Origin: Candidatus Poribacteria bacterium | Lineage (GTDB): Bacteria > Poribacteria > DTPJ01 > WJIO01 | Assembly: GCA_014730235.1 (NCBI GenBank) | Contig: WJIO01000021.1 | Span: forward strand, 1 to 25,816 | Length of the DNA: 25,816 nucleotides | Reading direction: 5' to 3' | Part shown: in pieces, positions 24,372 through 25,816 of the stretch | Layout: each line of letters begins with the position of its first letter | Numbering within the stretch: the stretch's first letter is position 1 | Translations under genes and position numbers: made by a program | Notes under the pieces: model-generated | The model's input: the letters and a program-made list of their open reading frames with translations, nothing else | Told to the model about the DNA's origin: nothing | The model's database searches: none

Positions 24372-25349
24372 TTAATCTACCTTTACAAAATCATGCTCTG
24401 GTTTTTTAACGCTCAAAACAGAGCATGGAGCATTCCTTACAACGGCTTCTGCTACACTCCCATGAATAAGTCGGGATAAACCTTTCCGTCCATGGGTGCC
24501 TATTGTTATCAAGTCTATATCTTCAGTCTTAGCAATTTCTACGATTTCGTGTCTTGCGTTTCCCGTTATAATTCTTGATGAAACCTCAATATCATGTTCA
24601 TCAATCCGGGTGCATATTTCATCTGTAAGTTTTTGAACTGATTTGGACAGGTCATCATAATATACTGTCACGACCCCGTAACTCGGAACTTCACTTCCGG
24701 ACATGGCTGAAAATTCCGCTACCCTCTCCATTACATGAAGAACCTCAATCTCAGCACCATATTCCTGTGCTAATGATATAGCATAATCAGCGGCAAGTCT
24801 TGAATACTCAGAGAAATCCGTTGGTAATAATATCTTGCGTTTTTCATCTTCCCCTGGTTCGACAATTTCATGCATGGATCGGATTTTTTCACCGTTTTGG
24901 GATTCCGAAGGAACATGAACAGACAAAACCGGACACGGAGATAACCTGATAACTCTTTCTGTAGTATGACCCAGAACATATTCCAAACCTGTTTCATTAC
25001 TAGCCAGCATTATGATCATGTCTGTTTGGGATTCCCGGGCGAATTTTGCTATTTTGTCATAGGGAACACCTTCTTTAAAGACTATATCCAGATTGACGGC
25101 GAGGGCTTTATCATGCTGAAGCACATCAATTATTTCTTCCTCTTTTTCTTCTCTATACAGATCCACAAGTTCACCAAAGCTAAAAGCTCCGGTTTCGCCT
25201 CCGGGAATATCCATATGGGGATTTTCCAGAACATGTATAACTGTAAGAGATGCTCTGTAACGTCCTGCCAAATTATGAGCAAAGACAAGGGCATCCATAG
25301 AATTCTTTGTAAGGTCTACTGGACAGAGAATCTTATTTAGATTTATCAA
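24372..25349 (-). CDS. tandem-domain universal stress protein (UspA family)
   Basis: This is a 325-aa cytoplasmic protein of two Usp domains (about 5-147 and 172-315). The start is a TTG (complement of 25347-25349), chosen because a perfect AAGGAGG lies 8 nt upstream (25364-25358); the longer frame to 25382 would place that site inside the gene. The second domain has the full ATP-binding pattern G-x2-G-x9-G-S in GTHGRKGLSRLIHGS (284-298). The first domain has ASNETGLEYVLGHT (116-129), with the first two glycines missing, so only the second is likely to bind ATP. Both domains end in the usual APC-VLSV / SPCPVLSV strand. It probably responds to stress or energy state. It is transcribed toward the SDR gene. 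Confidence 0.92.
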   Translation of the reverse strand: MINLNKILCPVDLTKNSMDALVFAHNLAGRYRASLTVIHVLENPHMDIPGGETGAFSFGELVDLYREEKEEEIIDVLQHDKALAVNLDIVFKEGVPYDKIAKFARESQTDMIIMLASNETGLEYVLGHTTERVIRLSPCPVLSVHVPSESQNGEKIRSMHEIVEPGEDEKRKILLPTDFSEYSRLAADYAISLAQEYGAEIEVLHVMERVAEFSAMSGSEVPSYGVVTVYYDDLSKSVQKLTDEICTRIDEHDIEVSSRIITGNARHEIVEIAKTEDIDLITIGTHGRKGLSRLIHGSVAEAVVRNAPCSVLSVKKPEHDFVKVD

Positions 25350-25400
25350 TATTAACACCTCCTTGTATTTGGTTTTCAACAAATCTTTTCAACTTTCTCC

Positions 25401-25452
25401 TAATGGGCAAAGCCCATTATTCACCCTTAATAAGGGGGAAAAGGCTTCGCCT
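25401..25452. promoter_or_regulatory. three hairpins in the leader of the Usp gene
   Basis: TAATGGGC-AAA-GCCCATTA (25401-25419), CCCTT-AAT-AAGGG (25424-25436) and AGGC-TTC-GCCT (25442-25452) lie 37-88 bp upstream of the Usp ribosome binding site. If transcribed with Usp they would form a structured leader. They could also be a decayed small mobile repeat. Confidence 0.5.
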
Positions 25453-25567
25453 ATTAAGTGAAAGATTGAATAGATTTTCTTGAAATTGCTTAAATTTTTA
25501 AATACTACTGAGAATTCTAAAAAATCTCTAAAACCAATTTTTATAAGGATTCAGCATGAAGAAACAG

Positions 25568-25641
25568 ATGAAAATGCTCAAAGAATATAGTTCTATGTCA
25601 TTCCTGCGAAAGCAGGAATGACAGCCTGATAGCATTTTCAT
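25568..25641. repeat. nested palindrome with dispersed repeat copy D
   Basis: The inner repeat (25596-25623) is a perfect hairpin, TGTCATTCCTGC-GAAA-GCAGGAATGACA. It is enclosed by a second perfect inverted pair, ATGAAAATGCT (25568-25578) and AGCATTTTCAT (25631-25641). The whole resembles a small non-autonomous palindromic element. This is the best preserved of the four copies. Confidence 0.8.
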
Positions 25642-25702
25642 TTGCTAGTGTCTCTTTAAGCATTGCAACATCTGATTTTAGTTAATTTTAGAAATATCAA
25701 TA

Positions 25703-25816
25703 CTATTCCTCTACTTCCCATTCTTTAAGACCCAAAGGCATAGGCGCGGGTTGTTCTATCAACGTTTCCATATACACATGTTCGCCAGATTCTGAGGATT
25801 TATCAAAAGCCGTCAT
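25703..25816 (-). CDS. C-terminal fragment of a gene running off the right edge
   Basis: The last 37 codons before a TAG (complement of 25703-25705) are open to the window edge and read MTAFDKSSESGEHVYMETLI, then EQPAPMPLGLKEWEVEE. An Ala/Ser-rich helix followed by ESG-x-x-V resembles the last helix of Gfo/Idh/MocA oxidoreductases (compare YESAETDKPA in oxidoreductase 1). The identification is therefore tentative. The ATG at the edge is probably internal. Confidence 0.5.
   Translation of the reverse strand: MTAFDKSSESGEHVYMETLIEQPAPMPLGLKEWEVEE

Larger units (their letters stand above)
25350..25702. other. intergenic region of hairpins and repeats
   Basis: This gap holds, from left to right, the Usp ribosome binding site, three small hairpins (25401-25452), about 100 bp of AT-rich sequence without recognisable content, and a nested palindrome (25568-25641) enclosing repeat copy D. 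A 21-codon frame at 25556-25621 has an AAGGA upstream but runs into the repeat, so it is not called as a gene. Confidence 0.7.

Noticed and set aside
25556-25621. 21-codon frame with AAGGA ahead of its ATG.
   Set aside because: It terminates within the dispersed repeat and resembles no known peptide; possibly a gene remnant, but unsupported.

Overview
The window is about 25.8 kb of moderately AT-rich bacterial DNA, densely coded on both strands. No rRNA, tRNA, CRISPR array, transposase or phage gene was seen. Sulfatases, Gfo/Idh/MocA dehydrogenases, UroD-like proteins, a LamG protein, an FG-GAP protein and a FAD oxidoreductase with HEAT repeats occur together. That mix is typical of glycan-degrading marine or sponge-associated lineages such as Candidatus Poribacteria, or Planctomycetes/Lentisphaerae-like bacteria. 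The assignment is inferred from gene content only; no phylogenetic marker is present.

Layout. (1) 83-3022, plus strand: ATPase and fused permease of an FbpBC-type ABC importer; the binding protein is probably to the left of the window. (2) 10165-3080, minus strand: a tight five-gene operon with 12-15 bp gaps, in transcription order GNAT-like protein, sulfatase-fold hydrolase with Thr at the formylglycine position, two tandem UroD-like paralogs, and a tandem-FAD/HEAT oxidoreductase. (3) 10595-11287, plus: a divergent lipoprotein ending in a strong bidirectional terminator. (4) 11457-14122, plus: a canonical Cys-type sulfatase and a Gfo/Idh/MocA oxidoreductase, separated by a string of hairpins. 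(5) 14261-15004, plus: a secreted LamG protein. (6) 18355-15058, minus: a GH78-like glycosidase, a beta-helix surface protein and a small DUF3343 protein, with a good promoter. (7) 18558-23509, plus, divergent from (6): a GT-C-like membrane protein, a second Gfo/Idh/MocA oxidoreductase and an FG-GAP calcium-repeat protein. (8) 25349-23523, minus: a tandem-domain universal stress protein and an SDR dehydrogenase. (9) Right edge, minus: the C-terminus of a truncated gene.

Taken together, the genes look like uptake and breakdown of decorated sugars: ester removal by sulfatase-fold enzymes, rhamnosidase-like cleavage, and sugar oxidation by Gfo/Idh/MocA and SDR enzymes. The least explained part is the five-gene operon at 3080-10165. 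It pairs a Thr-type sulfatase-fold enzyme with one UroD-like protein that keeps the His and Glu residues of its predicted active site and one that has lost them.

A dispersed palindromic repeat (arms TGTCATTCCTG/CAGGAATGACA) occurs in four intergenic places. Where a long reading frame began upstream of a clear ribosome binding site, the start was moved to the site it supports.
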